Positions 43,132-54,793 are shown, numbered from the stretch's first letter. The stretch: 64,000 nucleotides of DNA from Dromiciops gliroides (GCF_019393635.1 NC_057861.1:545262711-545326710), one strand, 5' to 3'. Numbers and translations: made by a program. Notes: generated by a model not told the origin, from the sequence alone.

Positions 43132-43137
43132 GCCTCC
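43132..43137 (-). terminator. possible ACSM3 poly(A) signal
   Basis: AATAAA on the minus strand about 790 bp beyond the ACSM3 stop. A SINE (43309-43468) would then lie in the 3' UTR. This is position-based only. Confidence 0.3.
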
Positions 43138-43308
43138 TTTTATGAAAATAGTGACATTAATATTATTTATCAGAATTAAATTTACACATTTTTAAGAGCA
43201 TTTTTTGTTCCTTAAAATTGAACAAATTTTAAAATTAAAAAGTTTTTTAAAATTTAAATTTAAACAAAATTTTTATACAACTATAATCTTTCCAATAATA
43301 TGACAACT

Positions 43309-43468
43309 GGGGCAGCTAGGTGGTGCAGTGGATAGAGCACCGTCCCTGGATTCAGGAGTCCTGAGTTCAAATCCGGCCTCAGACACTTGACACTTACTAG
43401 CTGTGTGACCCTGGGCAAGTCACTTAACCCCCCATTGCCCCGCAAAAAAAAACCCCAAAACAAAAAAC
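43309..43468 (+). repeat. WSINE/MAR1-type SINE
   Basis: 17-bp duplication CCAATAATATGACAACT / CCAATAATATAGCAACT (43292-43308 and 43469-43485). Confidence 0.93.
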
Positions 43469-43928
43469 CCAATAATATAGCAACTAGTGGAACTAGCCAG
43501 TTGTCCCATGGAAGTAGAGAATAACAATGGCACTTGCCAGGCCCCAGGTAACACACCTGTGGAGGCCACTGCCCTGACCCACCTCTACAACTTCCATAAC
43601 TTTTTCAGGCTTGTTTTGGGGAAGGGATTGCCCACGGCATCACTACTTCCAACCTGTGGAACATGAGTCAGCTTTGGTCACAGGATTCTCAGCACAGTGT
43701 TTAGCACATAACTTTTTACAGATGCTTGTTGACACACCGACAAATCACCGAGCAATTAAAGAATATGTTATTTTACTTGAGAATTCTACTATATAACATT
43801 GCTACCACAAGATGTTTATAAAACCATGAATCTATGAGCATCTTATTTCATTATTTCATCTTCAGGGTTTAAGTTTCAGAAAATATCTGGGTTTTACAGG
43901 TGTTATGGTATTATGTAATCAAATAAAA

Positions 43929-44015
43929 CTAGACTTTCCCCCATTCTTTCTTCCGCAATTCATTTCTTTTTATCTTCCCACTGATGGTCTTTGGCAACTC
44001 GTGGACAAACTCCAC
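43929..44015 (-). CDS. ACSM3: ACSM3 last coding exon with A10 lysine and stop
   Basis: Acceptor CCAATAG|GTGG. It encodes [20 protein letters not shown] then RKKEWGKV and TAG at 43931-43929. The lysine of SGKIKR is the expected catalytic lysine of the adenylation step. Confidence 0.96.
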   Translation of the reverse strand: MEFVHELPKTISGKIKRNELRKKEWGKV

Positions 44016-46873
44016 CTATTGGCATCAAAGCAGGAAAGTGTTATTTTAGTGTTTTACACCTATAACTAAAATTGTACTAAGTGACTTTTTTACAACTATC
44101 AAACACTAAGTAGATTTTCATACTTGGTTTGAAAGAAGGAATTTGAAGTACTTTTATTTGAATTTGGTCTTGTAGCCTGCTACAAGGCCAGTGGGCTAAG
44201 TAGTATGGCAAATTTAGGGTTGGGGAGTGGAGAAGGGTTAAACTATAAAATCATAAATGCTAATTCCAACTCCAAATTGTTGAAAATCAGTTGAGGACAC
44301 TGCAAAACATCTGGGCCTTTGTTGCTCAGTAATGTAAAACTCTTTGTGACCCCATTTTGGATTTTCTTGGCAAAAATACTAGAGGGGTTTGGCATTTCCT
44401 TCTCCAGCTCATTTTACAGATGAGGAAACTGAAGCAAACAAGGTGAAATTACTTTCTCAAAGTCACACAGCTAGTGTTTTCAGTTGAATTTGAACTCAGG
44501 TCTTCCTGACTCCAGGTCCAGTGCTGTATCCACTGTGCCAATATTTGAGCATACAGAAACAAACTAAAAACAAGTCCTCTCTCCCCAAACCATGGGACAG
44601 GTCAAGTAGCCCTTCAATCTAATTCAAATACTTGCCTTTCTGGGATATTTGTAGGGTGCTGTAGTTCTTTTGACATGTTCCTGAAGCTCCTTTTTCATTT
44701 TTTCTGGATCACATGACTTATAATCAGGCTTGAGAACCACAAAGGCCTTTACTACCTTTAAAAAAAAAAAAAAGCAATTCTAAGAAACAGCAGATCTGTT
44801 AGGTACTTGTGAGTTTGCCCTGGGTTTGTCTTGTTTTCATTGTCTCTAACCAGAAAATGTATAGATTTTAAGTAGTTTGCAGTTTATGCAGATAAGTTGC
44901 ATGTATACCAAGTGGTATACATGAGTACAGTGGTCTCTCTTGGGAGTAATCCTGCAAATCATTTACTATTCTGTGGGAATGAAAGAAAATGGACACTTAA
45001 TAGATTCCAAAATCTGGCCCCCACCCCACTATATGATGCTTCATTGGGGGTAAGGGTGAAGAGAGGGCTGCAGGTCTGCCCTTGTTGTGAGTCCTATTTC
45101 TTTTTAAATGGAGAAAATTTGAAAAACTAGATCTTAAAACCCAATCTGCTTTCCAGCTGAATTGAATTTTTAGCAAATGAATCCCTTTAGTAAATTCTGC
45201 TTAAGGGCAGTTTTGAAAAGTGTGCTGTTTGCCAATTAGTCAAAGTTCCAAGGCTAAGGCGATGGTAATCTTTTACCTCTCCTCTGATCTGGTCTGGACT
45301 GCTGACCACTGCTGACTCCAGGACTGCTGGGTGCTCAACCAGAGCACTTTCTACTTCAAAAGGACCAATTCGATATCTGAGAAGTAAAGCATTTGGTAAC
45401 ACTTGATATACTATCTGGGGGAGTTGTAGATTTATTTCTGGATAATAATGTTCAGTCTAAATGGGATCTATACAGAGCAGAAAGGAAAGTTACCCAGAGG
45501 ATAAGATAATATCATCTGCTCTTCCAATAAACCAGATATATCCATCTTCATCCATATACCCTCTGTCACCAGTAACGTAGAAATCCCCACGGAACGCAGA
45601 TGCTGTTCTGAGAGGCTCATCCTGGCAAACGTTAAATAGTATTGTATTAACGTTACCGTGAATGTTACTGTTGGGTTTGGGTGGGTTTGAAAATACTCAA
45701 AAAGGTGTCAGGAAGACCTATCCCATTCGAGAAGTTTCTGGCAAGAAGATGCAAATGATTAGCAAGAGTTAGCTTTGTAAAACAGAAATGAACCACTGAA
45801 TGTTGACTCCAACCCCACATTATTGAGAATGAAATGGAAAAGGGAGAAATAATGCAAAAAAATATAATGCAAGGATTTTTGATGTACATCTTCATTTTGA
45901 AGGATTTTTGTGGGGTAAACCATTGGGTTAATTAATGAGAGTCTGAGTTTTTGGGACAAGAGGTCAAATAAAGCCTTTGTTGGGAGAAATTTTAAAGGTT
46001 TTCACCCTGGTAGGGAAAGTCAAAATAGAGAAGTTTCTACCTTAAGAAGGAGGTGTTAAGGAAACAATAAGCAGCCAGAAATAGGATCAAATGGTAAGTG
46101 TTAATCGAGAAGCAATCCCACTCAAGGCAGGCCTATAGGAAGAATTTTACTTAAGCACAATTTGTTAGAGGAAAGTTGTAGCAAGGATGCTTGATTAGTA
46201 GTAGTTAGGTGTGTTTTGAATCTTATTCTATTCTGTCATGTAATAAACTAAGTAGAGATTAATCAAAATGTGCTTTAATGTAATGAACTTGGCTTTATTA
46301 GTTGAATGAATCATCTGCTATATTCCTACTTTTACCTACACATAAAAACCCAAGATCTGCCTAGTGCAATATTAACCAATTAATAGGAATCAGTTTAGAA
46401 TTTATCTTGCAATTGTCCCACTTAAATGACACTGGATATCACATTTGCTATCCTTTGTAATAAGCAAAATGAAGTTCTTGGCCTAATATGCAATCAATCA
46501 GCCAACAATAATTTGTTAAATGTCTATTATGTGCCAGGCATTGTACTAGTTGCTGGATAGCAAAGAAGGAAGTTCTCTGTTATTTAGGCATATAAAAGTT
46601 TTCCAGGTTGGCAGCCTAGGTATTATCCATGACTCCTCAGTATCTCTCACCCTCTATATCCAGTTTGTCACCAAGGCTTGCCAACATCTCTCCAGTATGC
46701 CTCTTTCTCCAATACACCACTCTGTTGCAGGCTCTCATCAACTCATGACTGGCCTACTGCATTAGCCTTCTGGTGGGTTAGTTAGCCTGCCTCAAGTCTC
46801 TTCCCTACTCTAATCCATCCTCCAGCCAATCACTAAAGTGATTTTCCTTAAGTGTAAGTACAATTATGTAAAC

Positions 46874-46921
<48 letters not shown>

Positions 46922-49900
46922 CACACCCACTCCTACTGCATAAAATCCTTTGCCTTCCTACCACTTCCACAATCAAATACAAAATCCTCTGTTTGGCATT
47001 CAAAACCCTTCATAACCTAAACCCTGCCCTCCCCCTTCCCAGATTCTTATACCTTTCTTGATGCCACAAACTCTGATTCGGTGACACTGGCCTCCTGGCT
47101 ACTCCACAAACAAGACACTCCAGGCTCTCATCTCCCGCCATTTTCTCTGGCTGTCCCCTGTGCCTGGAATGCTCTCTCTTATCTCTATCTCCTCGCTTCC
47201 TTCAAGTCCCAACTAAAATCTGCTCTTCTAGGGAGCCTTTCCTAACCTTTCTTTCTTTTTTTTTTTTTAGTGAGGCAATTGGGGTTAAGTGACTTGCCCA
47301 GGGTCACACAGCTAGGAAGTGTTAAGTGTCTGAGGCTGGATTTGAACTCAGGTACTCCTGACTCCAAGGCCAGTGCTCTATCCACTGCACCATCTAGCTG
47401 CCCCTTTCCTAACCTTTCTTAATTCTAGTGCCACCTAATTATTTCCTAATTATCTTCCATATAGCTTATTTGTCCATATTTGTTTTCTTGTCTCATGTAT
47501 TAGATTATGACCTTCTTGAGGGCAGAGACTATCTTTTGCCTTTTCATGTTATCTCCAGCATTTAGCACAGTGCCTGGTGCTTAATAATGCTTATTGACTG
47601 ACTTATTGACCTAGAAGAGAATTATCAGTGATATTTATTCCAGAACCAATGTGAAATGTATCCTCTAAGGGCCTTTCTGTTTAAATTACTTTCAGACTGT
47701 GACAGCAGTGTGAAGGTTTTTAGCCACCTGCAATGTGATATATTGGAAAAGGCATGGGATTTGAGTCAGAAGACTTGAGTTCAAATAGTGGCACTGCCAC
47801 TTACTACCCCAGTGGACATAGGCAAGTCACAATGCCTCTGTGCCTTAGTTTATTCAGACTGTGAAATGAGGTTGGACATGATGACTTTACATCTTATGTT
47901 CTGATGAGTCATGGCTGCTAAAATATACCCAATAACTCTCACCTATGGCATTAAGGGGCAGGAGTATCACAGCAAATTCTACCCATCCATCCTGTTATTA
48001 ATCATAGCATTAGCCAATAAGAAAACAACTAATTTGTGTTTCCTCTAACATCTTCTTAAAAAGATGCTAGTAACCAGTGAAGTAGCCAAAAAACTTAGAG
48101 AAGAATGGGCTCAGATAATCATAGCAAGTTGAAGCTAAATTCCTTCATTTTATAGCTTGAGAAACTTTTTCCACTCAAAAAGGTGAAAAAACTTGCTCTA
48201 GTTAGTGGCAGAACCAGGGTCAGAACCCAGGACTATCAGATCCTAGGCCTGTGTTCTTCTCAACACCACAGCCTCCTTCATCCACAAAGCAGATCAGATA
48301 CTCAGAATACTTGACTTGACCATGTGCTATTATCACGTTAGTTAAATCCAATTAATCGACAATATTCTCGACCCTCCAAATAACCTCTTAATTTTTAAAC
48401 TTTTCCTACCTCGTATTCTTACTGCTTGTATCTAACCCCATAAAGATACTTGTGAGTTTAAATGAAAATGAAGTGCATCAATTACCCTCGGATTTAGCTA
48501 ATTTCTAAATACTGCTAATTTCCACTGGAGGCAGAGAATGTTGTGAATAGCCGGGATGGAGAAATTGAGGGCAATTAAATGAAGATACAACTCCTTTAAG
48601 TACCATCGATATCAAAGCACATGCCAACATAATGTCACTACTTGAAGAGGATGTTAGAGATTGTCTATTCTAATCTTTTGAGTTTATAAAAGAGAAAGGC
48701 TCTAAGAGAAGCAATTTGCCCAAGGTCACAAAGCTAGTTAGTGGCACAGAACAGACTAGAACCCAGGTGTCCTGAATTCCAGGCGAGAATTCTTTCTGGC
48801 ACACCAAGCTGCATATTACAAATAGTTGAGAATAATATATTTTACAAATGTCTCATTATTTTAGGCTCAAGTGTGAAATATATAAATATATCAATGCAAA
48901 TAAAACATATCACTGTAGTTTGATATTTACATTGTTTTAAATAATTAGACTGAAAAATATTAAAATCATTGAATAAAGTATTCCTTACAACATAACCAGC
49001 AAATAAACCAAGTGGTCGGTTAGGTAGGACTCGGATGCCAATAGTTCCTTCTTGTTTAGGGGGTAGGATGCTGCCATTTTCATCTATAATCTTGAACAAA
49101 ATAGAATTGTTTGTTAGCTGAATGCTTACATAAATTATCACATTTTAAGCCCCCTTTGCTTTGGAAATACTTAAACATTATGAATATTATGTGTTGGGGG
49201 ACAGAATCCTTCAGAAGCCCAGAGTGTTCAACTGTGCTACAGGAAGGCTGGGATGGATGTGGTTCCCCCAAACCCTTTTTTCAGGTCCTGGCATTGTGAG
49301 AAAGGGAGTGTGCAGGGAACAGAAGGGAGAGGGATGTGTCTGCAGGAAGCATAAGGAAAAGCTGCAGTGGAAAGTGATCAGTAATCACAGTTGACCTGAT
49401 GATGCTTTATCCCACATTCCTCCAAATTTCCCCAGGAGTTGGAGAGGGCTGATTCCTTTCCCTATGTTGAACACTACCTCCAATGGCATTTTTATCCCCT
49501 AGTTAAACTGACTGAGCTGAGAATCCATCCCATTCTTCATCATTTAATTCAGATGAGACAAGATTAGAATTATAAAATTAGAGGAAAAAATGGAAAAGTG
49601 GAGGGCATGTTCTGAGAAAACTCAGTAGTTAGGTTTGATCAGTAGGAATTAGAAACATAGGGCATGTACAGTAGAGTAACATACAACAGAACCTCAGATT
49701 TGGAAAGAAATTAAGTGACCGTCTTATACCTGAACAAGAATCCCCTCGAAAACATACCTGATACAGTGGTCAGCCAGCCTTTGTTTGAAAGCCTCCAATG
49801 AGGGGGAACCCAACATCTCCCAAGACATCTCATGCATTGACCTACTTAGGTGGGGTTGTAAAGGCAGGCTAGGCCCAAATGGTGAAGAAGCTTAAATGCC

Positions 49901-52900
49901 AGGCAAATGAGTTTGGACACTGTCTTTGTTCCTTCTGATCATACTGTTTGCTCCAAACTGTCACAATCTAAATCATACTATAAGACTTACATCCTCTTAA
50001 CTAGGTGGTCAGACAACATTGACTGATTCAAGCCCCAAACATACATTCCACATTCTCACCCCCATGCCTTTGTATTCTTCCTCCTCCCCTCCACCAATCT
50101 GCTGATTCTTCAGAACTTCTTTGTAAGCCTCACAGAGGCAGTTATTGCTATTTGTTATACCTCCTCTTTTGGCCAAAACCAAAACAATCTGTTTTGATGA
50201 CCCACCTTAATCACCATATTAGATAGACTGTGATACTTAGTAATGAGAATAATTACAAAAGAAGGGTTTGATTTGATTTCTACACTGCTTATTATACATT
50301 TTTCAATAAAGGATGTGCCCACCTTCACATCAAAAGCTGGAGAAGGCTTTCCCATGCAACCACTTTTAATCTTCATTCCTTTGAAAGTTCCACAGATTAG
50401 CACCTATATTTTAAAGAAAGGAAAAAAACAGGACAAACCCATATGTTGATTTAAAAATGATCTTTGCAGTGTTACTTGGTGCTCAATTTTTTGTGTCATG
50501 ATACTTCCTCTCCACCTCCCTTTAAAAAATACATCCTTCTACCATTATGTGGGGTTTCTAGAAGGATGAACTCTTTATTTTTGTCTGGCTTATATTTGGG
50601 GAGTTATTTTGTTCATTTATTTATTTAGATTTTTTCCCACCTTACATGTAAAAACAAATTGTAACATCAATTTTTAAAACTTTGTGTTCCAAATCCTCAT
50701 CCTTCTTTCCTATCCCCCACTTAAGAACTCAAGCAATTCTGTATAAGTTATACATGTGCAGTCATGCAAAACATAGCAGACAAAAAGAAAAACTTTAGAA
50801 AAAGGAACTAACAACAAAATGTACTTCCATCTGTATTCAGGTACCATCAGTTCTCTCTGTAGGTGGAATGCATAAGTCCTTCAGAGTTGTCTTGGATCCT
50901 TGCATTGCTGAAAATAACTGTCATTTGCAGCAGATCATCTTACAATATTGCTGTTATTTTGTATATAGTATATTTCACCTTGCATCAGCTCATGTAAATC
51001 TTTCCAGGTTTTTCTGATAGCATCCTGTTCATCTTTTTTCTTTTTTATAGTAAACTACATTTATATAGTACTTTAAAGGGAGATTTCCTTACAAAACACC
51101 CATGAGGTTGATTATTGCAACAATAATAGCTAACATTTATATAGTACCTTATACATGACAAAGAATTTTCTTCACAATAGCCCAGCAAAGTCCCATCATC
51201 AGCATCATCCTCATCTTACATTGCTCTTGCCTCTGCTTCAATTTTTCCCCAGTTACTATTGCTGTTTCCCTCCATCCTATTCACTCCCCATGATATTTAC
51301 TCTATTTTCTATCTTCTTTTACCCTATCCCTCCTCAAAAGTGTTTTGCTTCTGACTGCCCCTCCCTAAATCTGCCCTCCCTTCCTTCACCCCTCCCCCTT
51401 TATCTACTACTCCTCCCACTTCCCTGAAGAGCAAGATATATTATACTATACCCACTTGAGTGTGTATGTTATTCCTTCTCTGAGCCAATTCTGATAAGAG
51501 TAAGGCTTATTCACTCCCCCACTCCTCCCCCAGCTTCTCCTCCACTCCATAAGCTTTTTCTTGTTTCTTTTACGTGCCATACTTTGCCCCATTCCACCTC
51601 TCTCTTTCCCTTTCTCCCAGTGCAATGCTCTCATTTCTTAATTTTATTTTAAAGATGTCATCATGGAGCAGCGGACAAAGCACTTGCCCTGTACCCAGAA
51701 GGACCTGAACCCAAATATGGCCTCAGACATAAGACAATGGGGAGATATTTCTAAAGCAAACTAGAAAAAAACAAGTAAGTTTCTCACATTTTAAATATAC
51801 TTTTTTTCATTCAAAAAGTTTCTGCTGGGGCAGCTAGGTGGCGCAGTGGATGGAGCACCGGCCCTGGAGTCAGGAGTGCCTGGATTCAAATCTGGCCTCA
51901 GACACTTAACACTTACTAGCTGTGTGACCCTGGGCAAGTCACTTAACCCCAGTTGCCTCACCTAAAAAAAAAAAAAGTTTCTGCTTTTCCTTAGGCTTTT
52001 TTTTGGTGGGGGGGAGATATTTGTAGTACTTTATTAAAACTAGGTTTCCTTAGTTTGGGGAGCAATTTTTCTTCCCATCCTTTAAAAGATTTCATTGATA
52101 ATTTAGATCTTATTTTTCCCTTGTGAGCTTACAATCTGGTAGAGTCTAAGTTCCATAAGGTAAAGACCTTGTGTTAGGGGGCTCAGTGGAGAAAGCAATT
52201 GGCCTCAAATCAGGAAGACCTAAATTTAAATCCAATCTCACTTACCAGCTGTGTAACCCTGGGCAAGCCACTTAACCTCAGTTTCCTTATCTGTAAAATG
52301 AAGATAATAATAGCACCTACCTCCCAGAGTTGTTGTGAGGATTATAAAAGCTCTTAGTACAGTGCCTGGCATATATTAAATGTTGGCACTTATTATATTT
52401 ATTAAACTCCGTGTCTTCTCCAGAACTTGTACTGTATAACAAAAAAAGTTAAACTGTTGTGCAACCACCCCATATGTAAATCTATATACCGTTTCTGTCT
52501 GTCCATATCCTTCATAGATGTCCAGCCCTGTCTTGTTTTTCCACTGTTCAGACACTTCAGGGTTGATTGGCTCTCCTGCAGTCACACAATGCTTTAGATT
52601 TTTGAACTTATAACTTCAATTAAAAAAAAAAAAACACAGATGAGAAGTAGAGAGAAAAAAAGGGGAAAAATGGAATTAGGATTGTTTCTTTAGTATTTTC
52701 AAAACAAGGTATATCATCTCCCTCCCTCAAATAATAGTTTAAAAATATACCCACATGCCAAGTTGAATGTTTTTAGGGTTTTGACGTAAATAATAAATCA
52801 TAATTAGTAGCAAAGAAATGGCATGATGTAAAAGAAAAAAAAATGGTGTTGTAAGTTCAGTACAAAACATTTACCAAACCACTCTGTCCAATGAAAGCTA

Positions 52901-54422
52901 TAATAAAATAAATCCAAGCATTCAACATTTATTAGGTACCTACTATATTATACCAGCATTCTTGTCTATGTGATTGGGATCATTAGTTACTTTACCAAGT
53001 CAGCTAAAGTCAGTGCTAAGCCCCTTCTTATATATTTTGTGCCAGGGGCTATGGCATGAGTTGTATAAAATGCAGCATGCCCTCCCCTCCCCTATCTTGC
53101 TTTTAGGGGAAAAAGGGACCATTATTTCGGAAGCTTATTTATCAACCCATTTGATGGTGTAAGCCTTGTTAGGTATTTGGTCACCACTTACCTGGACTCC
53201 CATTTTAGCACAAGCATCCGATAGGCAGTTGGAGCTGAACAGAAGACTGTAATGGGAAAACTGGACAGGGTCTAAAATATAGAATTAAAAGAACCATTAA
53301 CTTCAACTTTTATAAATTTTACTTAGTTGTTTTATGCTTGGTATGGGGCAGTTCAAAGGCATGTTTAATGGCAGATCCTAGTCTAATGTAATAATGGAAA
53401 GAAGAATCCAGGGAATTAGAAAGGAAATAAGCATTAATTAAGTGCCTACTATGTGCTCGGTACTGTGCTAAGCATTATACAAGTATTGTTTCTTTGATTC
53501 TTACAAACAGCCCTGTAGAATAGGTGCCATTATTATTTCCATTTTACAGCTGAGGAAACTGAGGCAGAAGGAAGTTAAGTGACTTTCCTGTGGTCACATA
53601 AATATTAAATAACTGAAGCCAGATATTAATTCAAGTCTTTCAGAAAATTTAAGTTTCAGTGCCAACTACTTCAAAAAAACCAACCAAACAAAAAAACCCC
53701 AACCACCACCAAAACCACCCAACCAAATTAAATAACCTTAGACAAGGCAAGTGGGCTTTTGCTTCTTCATCTGTAAAATGAGTGGTTTGGGTCTGATGAT
53801 CCCTAAGGTTCCTTTTCAGGTTGGGAGCTTACTTAAGAGATAAGATGTGTTATATAAATACCAGCAGTAAGAGGGAAAACCCCCCAGAACTCTGAATATC
53901 CCTGGGGGCATTTCACTTCCTAGCTCTGAAATACCCTGCTCTGATAGAACAAGGTCAGGCATGTTGATCAGTCCTAGTGTTCTTTGAGTCTTTCTTTTTG
54001 TTAGCCTTACTTTTAAGATGGAGGCTGGATCAAAACGTGGCATGTAGCGTACAAACACACAAGCTCCTAAACTCCACGGAGAAAAAATACTACTCCAAGC
54101 CGATTTTGCCCAGCCTGTGTCTGATGTATTCCATATTATGTCGGAAGGTGTCAAATCTAGCCAGTACCTGAGAAAATAAAAAGAGCAGTTGTACTTTTAG
54201 TGGCAAGGAGGAAGGTGAGCTAAATGTTTCTACCACTTTTGTTGTTTTGACAATGCTCCAATTCAAAGAATGAGGTACCTTCCATTTATTGATAATCCTA
54301 AACCATAACTGCTGTGTGTATGCGCTGTCATTTTAGGAGAGCCAGTGGTGCCACTAGTAAAGTAGATGGTCATTGTTTCATCATGTCTGGTCTTCTCACA
54401 GATGTGGTCAGCACTTGCATGT
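43929..54422 (-). CDS. ACSM3: ACSM3 acyl-CoA synthetase medium-chain family member 3, 5'-partial
   Basis: Ten minus-strand exons join in phase to give the last 373 residues of an ACSM enzyme, from [10 protein letters not shown] to a stop after KKEWGKV. The family activates medium-chain fatty acids with ATP and CoA in the mitochondrial matrix. ANL-superfamily motifs are present: P-loop [33 protein letters not shown], hinge region [18 protein letters not shown], and the A10 lysine in [23 protein letters not shown]3 rather than ACSM1/2/5 is chosen because the C-terminus matches human ACSM3 as I recall it, and because the gene sits tail to tail with ERI2. The N-terminal third with the mitochondrial targeting peptide is beyond the right edge, behind at least 9.5 kb of repeat-filled intron. 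The intron at 44016-44635 has a GC donor. Confidence 0.93.
44313..44540 (-). repeat. MIR-family SINE, reverse
   Basis: AACTCTTTGTGACCCCATTT, CTCATTTTACAGATGAGGAA, CACACAGCTAGTGTTTTCAG: full reverse MIR-type element in the ACSM3 last intron, the one with the GC donor. Confidence 0.8.
44636..44755 (-). CDS. ACSM3: ACSM3 exon ([10 protein letters not shown]...), GC donor
   Basis: Acceptor TTTAAAG|GTAGT, 40 codons ending [10 protein letters not shown]. The exon ends AGAAAG and the intron begins GCAAGT, which fits the consensus of GC-AG introns. The only nearby GT (in GCAAGTATT) would add 4 bases and break the frame to the next exon. Confidence 0.93.
45277..45376 (-). CDS. ACSM3: ACSM3 exon (YRIGPFEVE...)
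   Basis: Acceptor TTCTCAG|ATATCG and donor GAGAG|GTAAAAG. It encodes [20 protein letters not shown] and [13 protein letters not shown]. Confidence 0.96.
45494..45621 (-). CDS. ACSM3: ACSM3 exon (TGD motif and hinge start)
   Basis: Acceptor TTGCCAG|GATG and donor CTCTGG|GTAACT. It encodes [20 protein letters not shown] and [15 protein letters not shown] binds the ribose and the RADD segment leads into the hinge. Confidence 0.96.
45622..46580. other. ACSM3 intron, nothing firmly recognised
   Basis: AT-rich; only a short CAAATTTGTTAAATGTCTATTATG-like transition into L2 near 46500. No named element. Confidence 0.35.
46875..46919 (+). repeat. (CA)n microsatellite
   Basis: About 22 CA units inside the L2. 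Confidence 0.96.
47254..47404 (-). repeat. WSINE/MAR1-type SINE inside L2
   Basis: Perfect 16-bp duplication TTTCCTAACCTTTCTT (47238-47253 and 47405-47420). Confidence 0.94.
47735..47905 (+). repeat. MIR-family SINE
   Basis: GGCATGGGATTTGAGTCAGA, ACTTGAGTTCAAATAGTGGC, GTGAAATGAGGTTGGAC. Confidence 0.7.
47906..48639. other. ACSM3 intron, nothing firmly recognised
   Basis: A MIR-like piece is possible at 48130-48290 (TTGAAGCTAAATTCC..., GGCAGAACCAGGGTCAGAAC). The rest is unnamed. Confidence 0.35.
48640..48810 (-). repeat. MIR-family SINE, reverse
   Basis: GAGATTGTCTATTCTAATC..., GCCCAAGGTCACAAAGCTAG..., GAACCCAGGTGTCCTGAATT. Confidence 0.65.
48989..49090 (-). CDS. ACSM3: ACSM3 exon ([11 protein letters not shown]...)
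   Basis: Acceptor TTCAAG|ATTATAG and donor ATGTT|GTAAGG. It is 34 codons, with [20 protein letters not shown]. Confidence 0.95.
49091..49660. other. ACSM3 intron, nothing recognised
   Basis: No nameable element. Confidence 0.35.
49670..49865 (-). repeat. CR1/L3 LINE 3' end
   Basis: TACCTGAACAAGAATCCCCT, GTGGTCAGCCAGCCTTTGTT and TCCAATGAGGGGGAACCCA are CR1/L3 words in reverse orientation. Confidence 0.7.
49866..50322. other. ACSM3 intron, nothing firmly recognised
   Basis: Possibly L2-like near 49930-50150; not secure. Confidence 0.3.
50323..50403 (-). CDS. ACSM3: ACSM3 exon ([12 protein letters not shown]...)
   Basis: Acceptor ATATAG|GTGCT and donor GTGAAG|GTGGGC. It is 27 codons, [20 protein letters not shown] then SPAFDVK. 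Phase 0 at both ends. Confidence 0.95.
50598..51655 (-). repeat. minus-strand L1 fragments
   Basis: The left part is a reverse L1 3' UTR (CCACCTTACATGTAAAAACA, GCAGATCATCTTACAATATTG). The right part (51230-51655) resembles the L1 stretch at 27130-27320 (TATGTTATTCCTTCTCTGAG). Confidence 0.7.
51656..51735 (+). repeat. decayed SINE fragment
   Basis: TGGAGCAGCGGACAAAGCAC, AGGACCTGAACCCAAATATG, GCCTCAGACAT. Confidence 0.6.
51827..51972 (+). repeat. WSINE/MAR1-type SINE
   Basis: Perfect 13-bp duplication AAAAGTTTCTGCT (51814-51826 and 51973-51985). Confidence 0.94.
52165..52385 (+). repeat. MIR-family SINE
   Basis: CTCAGTTTCCTTATCTGTAA, GTTGTTGTGAGGATTATAAA, AGTGCCTGGCATATATTAAA. It abuts an ACSM3 exon. 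Confidence 0.75.
52490..52613 (-). CDS. ACSM3: ACSM3 exon (GYGQTET motif)
   Basis: Acceptor TTGAAG|TTATAAG and donor AAACG|GTATAT. It encodes [19 protein letters not shown], then [12 protein letters not shown], the adenine-binding A5 motif. Confidence 0.95.
52614..53191. other. ACSM3 intron, nothing recognised
   Basis: AT-rich with A-runs; no nameable element. Confidence 0.35.
53192..53271 (-). CDS. ACSM3: ACSM3 exon ([15 protein letters not shown]...)
   Basis: Acceptor TTTTAG|ACCC and donor TCCAG|GTAAGT. It encodes [20 protein letters not shown]. The end, VLKWESS, differs from human VQNDITS but stays in frame. Confidence 0.92.
53415..53640 (-). repeat. MIR-family SINE, reverse
   Basis: AATTAAGTGCCTACTATGTG, CATTTTACAGCTGAGGAAAC, CTTTCCTGTGGTCACATAAA. 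Confidence 0.75.
54011..54167 (-). CDS. ACSM3: ACSM3 exon (YWLDLTPSD...)
   Basis: Acceptor CTCAG|GTACTGG and donor TTAAAA|GTAAGG. It encodes [20 protein letters not shown] and [19 protein letters not shown], the substrate-pocket region conserved in ACSM proteins. Confidence 0.95.
54279..54422 (-). CDS. ACSM3: ACSM3 exon with P-loop
   Basis: Acceptor TTTTCAG|ACATGC and donor GGAAG|GTACC. It contains [20 protein letters not shown], the phosphate-binding loop of adenylate-forming enzymes, then [17 protein letters not shown]. It is the most 5' ACSM3 exon I can find in the window. Confidence 0.95.
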
Positions 54423-54793
54423 CTGAAAAGAATAGTCAAAGTAAGTCTGTAGCTTCTGCTTGGGAAATCTTTTAGTTTAATCAAACTGAAACCCTTTCCC
54501 ATCCTATTATTTTTAAGGTATCTTTTCTCATCTAACTGAATTGGGCTAGTATCTCAAGGGTTGAACTCCATAGCTTTGCATCATTCAAAGGGAATGTTTT
54601 TGCATGTGCTTGAAGCCTTAAATAGTAATTAAATAAAAATAAATAAAAATCAAATTAATTAATTACATTAATTAAATGAGATTAAACAAAGCCTTAAAAA
54701 TTCTGTCCTTTTTTTTTTTTTTACTTCTTGAGTCTACTGCCATTTTTGACATCTTCTAACCACTATTTGACCCTGTAATAAATTGCTTATTTT
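54423..54793. other. ACSM3 intron, nothing recognised
   Basis: AT-rich with AAATAAAAAT-type repeats near 54625-54665. Confidence 0.35.

Larger units (their letters stand above)
46590..47606 (+). repeat. L2 LINE, with CA repeat and SINE inserts
   Basis: Ordered L2 ORF2-3' UTR words: CCTCTTTCTCCAATACACCA..., CCATCCTCCAGCCAATCACT, TAAAATCCTTTGCCTTCC, CTGTGCCTGGAATGCTCTC, TTCTTGAGGGCAGAGACTAT. Confidence 0.8.

Noticed and set aside
45187-45276. Longer ACSM3 exon reading through into [10 protein letters not shown]
   Set aside because: The frame continues past a good donor (GAGAG|GTAAAAG); the conserved protein continues with VVKAF in the next exon.
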